Source: Bacillota bacterium (GTDB lineage: Bacteria; Bacillota_E; Sulfobacillia; Sulfobacillales; Sulfobacillaceae). Taken from it: DNA of 6,528 bases. Location: contig JAKAAL010000247.1 in NCBI GenBank assembly GCA_021802375.1, forward strand, positions 1 through 6,528, given 5' to 3'. A program made the translations under genes and the position numbers. Under the pieces are notes generated by a model. The model made no database searches, was not told the origin of the DNA, and worked only from the letters and a program-made list of their open reading frames with translations. Shown here piece by piece: positions 1 to 5,243 of this stretch (positions are counted from its first letter, which is position 1; each line of letters opens with the position of its first letter).

Positions 1-33
1 TCTTTCCTTCGCGCCAACTCGAACCCTATCTCG

Positions 34-165
34 TCAGCAGGCGGAACCCATGGCGACGGTCTGCGAGGTGCCGGCAGGCTGCGAATCTGAGCAACCGTAC
101 AGGTCGAAAATGTTCTTGAACTTGTCCCCAAACCGATGGTCATCAATCATGGTGGTCCAATACAT
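34..165 (-). CDS. Small unrecognised reading frame (43 aa), possibly a gene fragment
   Basis: Reading leftwards from an ATG at 165, the frame stays open for 43 codons to a TGA at 36-34. The product begins MYWTTMIDDHRFGDKFKN and ends GSAC. An AGAGGG purine stretch lies about 9 bases before the ATG, so the start looks usable. I recognise no domain. The aromatic-rich N-terminus followed by an early stop would fit the 5' remnant of a longer protein ended by a nonsense mutation, a frameshift or a recombination, but the window ends too soon to test this. The palindrome at 185-200 sits just upstream and could be its control site. A chance open frame is quite possible. Confidence 0.2.
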   Translation of the reverse strand: MYWTTMIDDHRFGDKFKNIFDLYGCSDSQPAGTSQTVAMGSAC

Positions 166-184
166 AGGCTTGGCCCTCTTTTAG

Positions 185-200
185 GCGAGAGATCTCTCGC
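185..200. repeat. Perfect 16-bp palindrome
   Basis: GCGAGAGATCTCTCGC reads the same on both strands. As RNA it could fold as a 6-bp stem with a GATC loop, followed on the + strand by TTTCTCC. As DNA it is a symmetric site of the size bound by a dimeric repressor. It lies 20 bases upstream of the minus-strand ATG at 165. Its role is unknown: it could be an operator or a weak bidirectional terminator. Confidence 0.4.
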
Positions 201-391
201 TTTCTCCACTCTTCGCACCTGGTTTAAATCTGCTCGGCGATATTTTTATTTGGCTGTGAAGGGGGGGATCTCTAACGGTGGATGCCCTGCGGTCGCGATC
301 AGATATTCATAGTGGCGGTCTCGGCTTTTCATGGCCGGCACCCAAAGGCTTTGGCGTCGTTTTGATTCCTGGAAGATCAAGCAAGACGGCC

Positions 392-419
392 AAGCAGGAA
401 ATAGTTAAGCAGGAAATAG
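392..419 (+). repeat. 15-bp tandem direct repeat
   Basis: AAGCAGGAAATAG occurs at 392-404 and again at 407-419, a 15-base period. A degenerate third unit follows (AAGCGGGAGCAA). In the short frame starting at 278 this would read as KQEIV-KQEIA-KREQ, but that frame is not convincing as a gene. The repeat probably arose by slippage or local duplication. Confidence 0.5.
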
Positions 420-489
420 CAAAGCGGGAGCAACGGGGTTTCACTTGGATAGCGTTTGTGCGACCCTGCCTGTTCGTTTAGGGAGGGAA

Positions 490-505
490 AGGTTCGGTAG
501 AACCT
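490..505. repeat. Small inverted repeat (6-bp stem, 4-nt loop)
   Basis: AGGTTC and GAACCT flank the loop GGTA. It is the first of three small perfect hairpins within 100 bases. No T-run follows, so it is not a typical intrinsic terminator. Confidence 0.35.
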
Positions 506-544
506 GTTCAACGATTTCTTGGGAAACGCAAAGTTTGGCCAATG

Positions 545-569
545 GAAATGGCTGCAAAACTGCCATTTC
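545..569. repeat. Inverted repeat (8-bp stem, 9-nt loop)
   Basis: GAAATGGC at 545-552 is the exact reverse complement of GCCATTTC at 562-569, with loop TGCAAAACT. A further 5-bp hairpin follows at once (ACCCA 575-579, TGGGT 585-589). There is no U-tract. It could be part of a folded transcript or a protein-binding dyad. Confidence 0.4.
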
Positions 570-680
570 GTCATACCCACAGCATGGGTCAGTCGCTATC
601 AAAGAAATTGGACTGAGACACTCAAAAATATTTAACGAATATCAGAAGGAATATGAAGATGGGTGCCGAATACCATAGGG

Positions 681-718
681 TGTTAGTAAACGAACAACAT
701 TGTGGTCGTTTGCTAACA
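681..718. promoter_or_regulatory. Long inverted repeat, candidate operator or leader hairpin
   Basis: TGTTAGTAAACGA at 681-693 pairs with TCGTTTGCTAACA at 706-718. Of 13 positions, 12 are exact and one (687/712) would be a G-U pair in RNA; the loop is 12 bases. This is the longest inverted repeat I found by eye in the window. It lies 15 bases before a strong Shine-Dalgarno (GGGAGG, 734-739) and 27 bases before the ATG at 746, where an operator or attenuating hairpin would sit. No T-run follows, so an intrinsic terminator is unlikely. The outer TGTTAG/CTAACA hexamers resemble the half-sites of the E. coli DeoR operator, which is suggestive given the DeoR-type gene at 2409, but the spacing is much wider here. 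Confidence 0.45.
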
Positions 719-745
719 TCGGGATGCGCTGTTGGGAGGCGTACG

Positions 746-1387
746 ATGTTCGACGATTTGAAACGGCGGTATCACATCACCTGGGGTCCGGAAAGAGCCT
801 CTACGAGCTTGGGGTTCATCTGCGAAAAACAGGTGTTGAGTGCTAATACGCTAGAATCCGTCACGCCCACGGCGATCCCAGGAGTCTTGCAGCGGAGGTT
901 TGAACATCCACCGATGGCCGAGCAAACGAGGGATAAGCAAGCAGTCTTGCAGGTGGAACACCTCGGGATTGGCAACGCTGGGATTAAGCGCCTGCTCTGG
1001 GCTCGAAGACTGGCCGAAGTCCCGGCGCTACCGCTTGACCTAGAACCTTTGAAATTTCTCCAAGGAAGTCAGTATGGTGACGTCGGTTGGAATTTAGCCG
1101 TTAACGACGAATGTGAACGAGTGCTTGAGCAGAGGGTGTCGTCTTCTTTGGATTTGGGCGATGGGCGTTCTTACAGTAGATGGACCTTAGAGAATGCCGG
1201 TCCCAACCGGACCGACCGGATGCAGGCGGTCATGACCGTGATTTCTATGGAGGCCGACGCTCGCGTCAAGCTGCCTATTCACGCGGAACAGGTCGACGAG
1301 CTAGGCTCCTTGGATCCGGGAGTGGCCAGGGATTCGATCGCTGACCGTTCGTTGGTTGCATCTCATCGGTTGCCAGCGGTTGGATGA
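746..1387 (+). CDS. Unrecognised open frame (213 aa), hypothetical protein
   Basis: The frame is open back to 653, but the ATG at 746 is preferred. It has GGGAGG at 734-739 with a 6-base spacer, and starting here leaves the inverted repeat at 681-718 outside the gene. The product starts MFDDLKRRYHITWG and ends SHRLPAVG. I find no known domain, signal peptide or membrane segment; it is rich in Leu, Asp, Glu, Arg and Val. A hand count over codons 959-1108 gives roughly 70/40/54 % GC at positions 1/2/3, which fits coding on this strand but also fits a gene on the opposite strand in the mirrored frame. That mirrored frame is broken by several stops. So this is either a real gene of unknown function 39 bases ahead of the kinase gene, or a shadow frame over a decayed minus-strand gene such as an old transposase. 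A long open frame by itself is not proof. Confidence 0.3.
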   Translation: MFDDLKRRYHITWGPERASTSLGFICEKQVLSANTLESVTPTAIPGVLQRRFEHPPMAEQTRDKQAVLQVEHLGIGNAGIKRLLWARRLAEVPALPLDLEPLKFLQGSQYGDVGWNLAVNDECERVLEQRVSSSLDLGDGRSYSRWTLENAGPNRTDRMQAVMTVISMEADARVKLPIHAEQVDELGSLDPGVARDSIADRSLVASHRLPAVG

Positions 1388-1388
1388 G
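1351..1388. promoter_or_regulatory. Candidate control site before the kinase gene: repeated GGTTG and a 6-bp dyad
   Basis: GGTTG occurs three times in 30 bases (1354-1358, 1368-1372, 1378-1382), and CTCATC (1362-1367) is mirrored by GATGAG (1383-1388). The cluster ends in this pattern just before the kinase Shine-Dalgarno. DeoR-family repressors often bind short repeated elements near their own operon, so this is a possible operator. It overlaps the end of the unrecognised frame at 746-1387, and I see no convincing -35/-10 pair next to it. Confidence 0.2.
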
Positions 1389-1413
1389 GGAGCGGATTGG
1401 GCACAATCGGAAC

Positions 1414-1421
1414 GGGGAGGG
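1414..1421 (+). promoter_or_regulatory. Ribosome binding site that sets the kinase start
   Basis: GGGGAGGG ends 5 bases before ATG 1427. This selects ATG 1427 over the in-frame TTG at 1397, which has no comparable site and would add ten residues unlike the family's N-terminus. Confidence 0.7.
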
Positions 1422-1426
1422 TGGGC

Positions 1427-2416
1427 ATGACCGACGTCATTTGTTTAGGGATCATGGTCGCCGATGTGATGGTGCGGCCGGTCGACCGGTGGCCGGAGAC
1501 GGGTTCTTTGCAATTTGTCGAATCCTTGGAAGTCCATTCCGGCGGCTGTGCCGTCAACACTGGGATAGGGCTTCATCGTTTAGGCCTTGATGTTTCGGTG
1601 GTCGGCCAGGTGGGCCAAGATGCTTTTGGCGATTTTTTAATCGGAGTTCTTCACTCGCACCGGATGCCCACCCACGGGGTGCGTCGAGTCGAGGGAGGAA
1701 CCTCAGGCAGTATTGCCATGGTGTCATCATCGGGCGAGCGGACATTTTTGCATCATATCGGCGCCAATCGGACCGAACCCGAAGACGTAGGGTCATGGCG
1801 GATCGAGAGCCAAGCGCGTCATCTGCATGTGGGCGGGGCGTTCTTGTTGCCGGGGTTAGATGGGCAGCCGATGGCCAATCTTCTCGCCGCAGCTCGGGCT
1901 CAGGGCATGACTACGAGCGTCGATACCGCGTTTGACTTTTCAGGGCGGTGGATGGATCTGATCCGGCCGGTGCTGCCTCACACGGATTATTTTTTGCCAA
2001 GTTATGTCGAAGCGAAGGCACTCTCCGGGCGAGAAGATCCGAGTGAGCAGGCCGAATACCTTTTGCAACAGGGAGTCGGGACCGTGGCCATCAAGCTTGG
2101 CGACCAGGGGGCGTTGGTGGCTCGGGAAAAGACGCAGTTAAGAGTGGAGCCGTTGTCGGTGACGGCACTGGATGCGACCGGAGCAGGTGATGCTTGGGTA
2201 GCCGGGTTCCTGGATGGAGTCCTGGCTGGCTGGCCATTGTCGGCGGCGGCACTGTGGGGCAATGCTCAAGGGGCGGCGTCCGTAAGCGCTGCCGGAGCCA
2301 CCACGGGAGTGCGGGATCGTGATGGGCTAGAACGTCTTTTGCGTGACCAAGGCCGGTGGCCGGAATTTTTGGATAGCCTCGGGCAAGGCGCAGAGGGAGG
2401 TTTTCATCATGGCTGA
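1427..2416 (+). CDS. PfkB/ribokinase-family carbohydrate kinase
   Basis: A 329-residue cytoplasmic kinase that transfers phosphate from ATP to a sugar hydroxyl. The family includes ribokinase, fructokinase, 1-phosphofructokinase and 2-keto-3-deoxygluconate kinase. The N-terminal beta strand (DVICLGIMVADVM) is followed by the first PfkB signature around residues 38-53 (SGGCAVNTGIGLHRLG), then VGQVGQDAFGD. The second signature DATGAGDAW is at about 249-257, with the catalytic base Asp255 and the anion hole GAGD. KLGDQGALV near 223-231 is the usual nucleotide-site strand. Length is normal for the family. One oddity: the usual Asn of the N-x-x-E Mg-phosphate motif is Ser here (FLPSYVEAKALSG), while the Glu is kept. 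The gene is first in the cluster and overlaps the DeoR-type gene by 8 bases, pointing to coupled translation. The neighbouring isomerase and aldolase suggest it phosphorylates a ketose, at C1 or at the terminal carbon. Which sugar cannot be read from the sequence. Confidence 0.92.
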   Translation: MTDVICLGIMVADVMVRPVDRWPETGSLQFVESLEVHSGGCAVNTGIGLHRLGLDVSVVGQVGQDAFGDFLIGVLHSHRMPTHGVRRVEGGTSGSIAMVSSSGERTFLHHIGANRTEPEDVGSWRIESQARHLHVGGAFLLPGLDGQPMANLLAAARAQGMTTSVDTAFDFSGRWMDLIRPVLPHTDYFLPSYVEAKALSGREDPSEQAEYLLQQGVGTVAIKLGDQGALVAREKTQLRVEPLSVTALDATGAGDAWVAGFLDGVLAGWPLSAAALWGNAQGAASVSAAGATTGVRDRDGLERLLRDQGRWPEFLDSLGQGAEGGFHHG

Positions 2417-3194
2417 TCGCGAGCAACGGACTCAAGCGATTCGGGCATTGTTGCAAGATGCCGTGTTTTTAAGCGTACAGGAACTCAGTGAGCGCCTTCA
2501 GGTGTCCCCCATGACCGTGCGCCGGGACCTGGAGCGGCTTAGTGATTTGGGCTGGGTGCAGCGCGTGCATGGCGGGGCCATGTGGCGTGAACAAGAGGCC
2601 TCGTTGGGTCAGCGAGAAACTTTGCACACGGCGGAAAAGCGGGCCATTGCGGAAGAAGCGGTGACCCGGATAGCTCCTGGAGAAACGATTGCGTTGGATT
2701 CGGGAACCACTGCAGCCAAGATGGCCGAACAACTATTGGTTTCAGATACCCGTCCGATTACGGTCATTACCTATGCCTTGAACGTAGCCTTAATTTTGTT
2801 AGCAGATCCCACGATTCATGTGCACGTGGCCGGCGGTGATCTCCGGCCAGGTACCGCTTCAGTCGTGGGTCCGCGATGTCGAGACTTTTTCGAAGCGATT
2901 CACGTCGACCGTGCCTTTTTGACAGCCGCAGGTTTGACCCAAACCGATGGTTTCACTAATTCCAACTTCGCCGAAGCTGAGATTAAATCGGCGATGCGTG
3001 AGGCGGCCGACGACGTGTATGTCTTGATGGATCGCTCGAAAGTTGACCAACGGGCGCTGGTGCGATTTGCGACGCTCAAGGAAGTCGGTGAGATTATTTC
3101 CGACGGCCCGTGGGAGCCACCGTGGCCGGCGATCCTCAAAACCGCCGGTGTGAGGCTGGCTTTAGCGACGACGGCCGTGCGCCCAGCACCATAG
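2409..3194 (+). CDS. DeoR-family transcriptional regulator of sugar metabolism
   Basis: A 261-residue DNA-binding repressor. The N-terminal winged helix-turn-helix (residues about 6-57) carries the family signature: LSVQELSERLQVSP, then MTVRRDLERLSDLG, then VQRVHGGA. The C-terminal sugar-phosphate-sensing domain (about 75-240) shows EKRAIAEEA, the phosphate-loop-like DSGTT at 97-101, AGGDLRPGTASVVGP, DRAFLTAAG, GFTNSNFAEAEIK and the closing DRSK (208-211). All the usual blocks are present, so it looks intact. The start is ATG 2409: GAGGGAGG at 2393-2400 is well placed and the protein then begins at the helix-turn-helix. It overlaps the kinase by 8 bases. Family members generally bind DNA until a phosphorylated sugar of the pathway releases them, so this protein most likely controls the whole cluster, with the kinase product as a plausible inducer. 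Its operator is not proven; the repeats at 681-718 and 1351-1388 are candidates. Confidence 0.94.
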   Translation: MADREQRTQAIRALLQDAVFLSVQELSERLQVSPMTVRRDLERLSDLGWVQRVHGGAMWREQEASLGQRETLHTAEKRAIAEEAVTRIAPGETIALDSGTTAAKMAEQLLVSDTRPITVITYALNVALILLADPTIHVHVAGGDLRPGTASVVGPRCRDFFEAIHVDRAFLTAAGLTQTDGFTNSNFAEAEIKSAMREAADDVYVLMDRSKVDQRALVRFATLKEVGEIISDGPWEPPWPAILKTAGVRLALATTAVRPAP

Positions 3195-3200
3195 CACCAT
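3185..3200 (+). repeat. 8-bp tandem repeat spanning the regulator stop codon
   Basis: AGCACCAT occurs twice in direct succession (3185-3192 and 3193-3200). The TAG stop of the regulator gene lies across the junction of the two copies. It looks like a recent slippage duplication and changes nothing upstream of the stop. No terminator follows in the 44-base gap before the aldolase gene. Confidence 0.5.
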
Positions 3201-3223
3201 AAAGAGAGCGTGTCCAATGGAGT

Positions 3224-3232
3224 GGAGGAGGG
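3224..3232 (+). promoter_or_regulatory. Strong ribosome binding site before the aldolase gene
   Basis: GGAGGAGGG ends 6 bases before ATG 3239. A TTG directly in front (3236) is in frame but only 3 bases from the site, so ATG 3239 is the better start. This gene follows a 44-base gap rather than an overlap, so it needs its own strong site. Confidence 0.65.
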
Positions 3233-3238
3233 AACTTG

Positions 3239-4090
3239 ATGACGTACCGTAAACCCCGCATGCATCGGCTGTTTGCCGCCGATGGTGCTTGTTTGGATGT
3301 GGCCGTTGACCACGGATTTTTTAACGAACCGAGCTTTCTGCCAGGAATCGAAGACATGAAAACTGTGATTGCCCGCTTAGTAGAGGCAGACCCTGATGCT
3401 ATTCAACTGAGTCCGGGACAGGCGCGCTGGCTGCAAAATATTCCCGGCAAGGCCAAACCGAGCCTCGTCTTTCGTACGGATATCGCCAATGTCTATGGCT
3501 CCCCGTTGCCTAGCCTGCTCTTTTCCGAACTGGTGGAAGCGGCGGTGGAAGAAGCCGTACGCGTCGATGCCGCTGCCGTCGTGGTCAATATTTTGCTGCT
3601 GCCGGATCAACCGGATTTGTACCGCCAAACCTTAAGGAACGTGACCCGGTTGGCGCATGAATGTGAGGCAGCGGCCATGCCGCTGATGGTTGAACCGCTG
3701 GTGATGAAGGTGGGCAATAACCAGCGCTATGGGGTCGATGGCGATGTGACTCGGATTGTGACCGTGGTTCGTCAGGCCCGGGAGTTGGGGGCTGACGTCA
3801 TCAAAGCGGATCCGACTAATCCCCCTGAAGAATATTGGCGCGTGGTGGAAGCCGCCGGTGACTGTCCAGTGCTACCCCGTGGCGGTGGCAAAGTCCCGCC
3901 GTTAGAAGTATTTCAGCGGACGCACCAATTGATGGAACAAGGTGCGCGGGGGATAGTCTATGGCCGCAATATCGTGCAGTCCGATAATCCTAAGGCAATG
4001 ACGCAGGCGCTGATGGCCTTAGTGCACGAGCGCATCACGCCGGATGAGGCGTTCCTGCGGTGGCAAGAGGAGGGGAAGTCCGATGGCTAG
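3239..4090 (+). CDS. Class I (Schiff-base) aldolase, DhnA/LacD superfamily
   Basis: A 283-residue TIM-barrel aldolase of the DeoC/FbaB/LacD group. Members cleave a ketose phosphate to a three-carbon unit (usually DHAP) and an aldehyde through a lysine Schiff base. VAVDHG (Asp24, His25) matches the first-strand motif. GADVIKADPTN places the Schiff-base lysine at Lys189. LPRGGGK followed by ARGIVYGRNIVQSDNP (about 237-251) is the phosphate-binding end typical of DhnA proteins. The strand that in archaeal-type fructose-bisphosphate aldolases carries Trp-x-Tyr-Pro-Arg-Gly reads MPLMVEPLV (147-155) here, with Glu152 and Leu154 at the Trp and Tyr places. A Glu in this strand recalls the LacD tagatose-bisphosphate branch. 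The substrate is therefore probably not fructose 1,6-bisphosphate. Its last 8 bases overlap the dehydrogenase gene. The superfamily is secure; the exact reaction is open. Confidence 0.88.
   Translation: MTYRKPRMHRLFAADGACLDVAVDHGFFNEPSFLPGIEDMKTVIARLVEADPDAIQLSPGQARWLQNIPGKAKPSLVFRTDIANVYGSPLPSLLFSELVEAAVEEAVRVDAAAVVVNILLLPDQPDLYRQTLRNVTRLAHECEAAAMPLMVEPLVMKVGNNQRYGVDGDVTRIVTVVRQARELGADVIKADPTNPPEEYWRVVEAAGDCPVLPRGGGKVPPLEVFQRTHQLMEQGARGIVYGRNIVQSDNPKAMTQALMALVHERITPDEAFLRWQEEGKSDG
4067..4075 (+). promoter_or_regulatory. Ribosome binding site inside the aldolase gene that sets the dehydrogenase start
   Basis: GAGGAGGGG ends 7 bases before ATG 4083. It lies in the last codons of the aldolase gene and chooses ATG 4083 over the open frame further upstream. 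The protein then begins right before its Rossmann fold. Confidence 0.65.
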
Positions 4091-5243
4091 GCGTCCCGTA
4101 CGATGGGGCATCATTGGGTGCGGTTTGATGGGTCGAGAAATTGCAACGGCGCTTTTGCGCTATGTTCATCTCACCGGCACCGAAGCTGCGCCTGAGGTGG
4201 TGGCGGTCTCTGACATCAATCCCGCCAGCATGCGGTGGTTTGAAGAAAACCTGCCCTCGGTCCGCCAAGCCACCCGCGACTACCATGAACTCTTGGCCAA
4301 TCCCGAAGTAGACGCGGTCTATTGTGCTGTGCCGCATCATCTTCATCAGCAGATGTATATCGACATTATTCGCGCCAACAAGGCGCTTTTGGCGGAAAAA
4401 CCCTTTGGCATAGACGAAGCTGCCAATCAGGCAATTTTACAGGAGGTCTCTTCGCATCCTCAGGTGTTGGTGCGGTGTTCTTCGGAATTTCCATATTTTC
4501 CGGGCGCTGTGGCTTTAGCTGAGCGGGTGCGATCGGGACAACTAGGCCGGATTATTGAGGCGGAGGCGGGATTCTGGCACGCTAGCGACCTCGATCCCAA
4601 TAAAGTCATTAATTGGAAGCGGCAATCTTTGACCAATGGCGCTTACGGATGTCTTGGCGATCTTGGACTTCATGTGGTTCATGTGCCGATGCGCTTGGGT
4701 TGGCACTTTGAGACGGTCTATGCCCAACTGTCAAATATCGTTCGGGAGCGTCCCAGTGCGGATGGAGCCATGGTCTTATGCGACACTTGGGACAATGCCG
4801 ACCTCGCGGTGACCGCCAGCGACCAGGGACAAACGTTCCCTCTCCGCTTGTCCACCAAACGCATTGCTCCGGGTCAACAAAATACCTGGTTCATCCGGGT
4901 GGTTGGTATGAACGGGGCGGTGGCATTTAGCACCAAGTTCCCGAAGACGCTAGAAACCCTGACCTACACACCTGGGAGCGCGCAAGCGTGGCAACAACAA
5001 GATCTGCCGTATCGGAGCGTCTATCCCACGATTACTGGACCCATCTTCGAGTTTGGCTTTTCGGATGCTATCTTGCAGATGATGGCGGCGTTTTCTGAGG
5101 AGTTTTTAGGCCATCCGCCCGCCTTGTGGGCATGCGTGACTCCAGAGGAAACCCGGCGCAGTCATCGTTTGTTCACTGCCGCCCTAGCCTCGCATGAAAG
5201 CGGTTGTGCGGTTGCGCTAGACGAAGGGAGCGCCCATGGTTAG
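4083..5243 (+). CDS. Gfo/Idh/MocA-family NAD(P)-dependent sugar dehydrogenase
   Basis: A 386-residue cytoplasmic oxidoreductase. It opens with the Rossmann strand VRWGIIGCGLMG (about 6-17), giving the GxGxxG-like dinucleotide loop. Asp44 at the end of the second strand (VAVSDINP) favours NAD over NADP. AEKPFG at 104-109 holds the family's EKP motif, whose Lys106 helps bind cofactor and substrate. GDLGLHVVH (192-200) gives the Asp193/His197 pair used in catalysis by many members. The C-terminal half is the usual alpha/beta substrate domain, and the length is normal. The family oxidises or reduces a secondary alcohol or keto group on sugars, inositols and their derivatives, and some members work as oxidoreductive epimerase or hydrolase partners. 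Placed between an aldolase and an isomerase, it probably converts a modified sugar to or from its keto form before isomerisation. It overlaps both neighbours by 8 bases. The substrate is unknown. Confidence 0.92.
   Translation: MARRPVRWGIIGCGLMGREIATALLRYVHLTGTEAAPEVVAVSDINPASMRWFEENLPSVRQATRDYHELLANPEVDAVYCAVPHHLHQQMYIDIIRANKALLAEKPFGIDEAANQAILQEVSSHPQVLVRCSSEFPYFPGAVALAERVRSGQLGRIIEAEAGFWHASDLDPNKVINWKRQSLTNGAYGCLGDLGLHVVHVPMRLGWHFETVYAQLSNIVRERPSADGAMVLCDTWDNADLAVTASDQGQTFPLRLSTKRIAPGQQNTWFIRVVGMNGAVAFSTKFPKTLETLTYTPGSAQAWQQQDLPYRSVYPTITGPIFEFGFSDAILQMMAAFSEEFLGHPPALWACVTPEETRRSHRLFTAALASHESGCAVALDEGSAHG

Larger units (their letters stand above)
201..745. other. Gene-poor stretch with several hairpins
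   Basis: I see no recognisable gene here. Short frames exist at 278-481 (GTG start behind a seven-G run) and 445-678, but neither product resembles a known family and their composition does not look protein-like. What stands out is structure: a 15-bp tandem repeat at 392-419, small perfect hairpins at 490-505, 545-569 and 575-589, a TTGGCCAA palindrome at 535-542, and a long inverted repeat at 681-718. This could be a control region, a structured RNA, or the decayed remains of a mobile element. I cannot decide which from the sequence alone. Confidence 0.4.

Noticed and set aside
278..481. 67-codon frame starting with GTG behind a run of seven G
   Set aside because: The product contains a tandem repeat and has no recognisable domain; the G-run is not a normal Shine-Dalgarno and the start is doubtful.
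608..636. A possible promoter (TTGGAC, 17 bases, TTTAAC) before the long inverted repeat
   Set aside because: Only about 3 of 6 and 4 of 6 positions match the sigma-A consensus, which is too weak to annotate; the A/T-rich stretch alone is not evidence.
445..678. 77-codon frame
   Set aside because: It covers the hairpin region, has no family resemblance and no clear ribosome site.
653..1387. An identified insertion-sequence transposase on the minus strand
   Set aside because: I translated the minus strand in all three frames across this stretch and found several stops in each and no DDE, DEDD or HUH motif I could name, so a transposase origin remains only a possibility.
2002..2456. Minus-strand frames inside the kinase, aldolase and dioxygenase genes
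   Set aside because: They are shadows of well-supported plus-strand genes and their products look like antisense translations.
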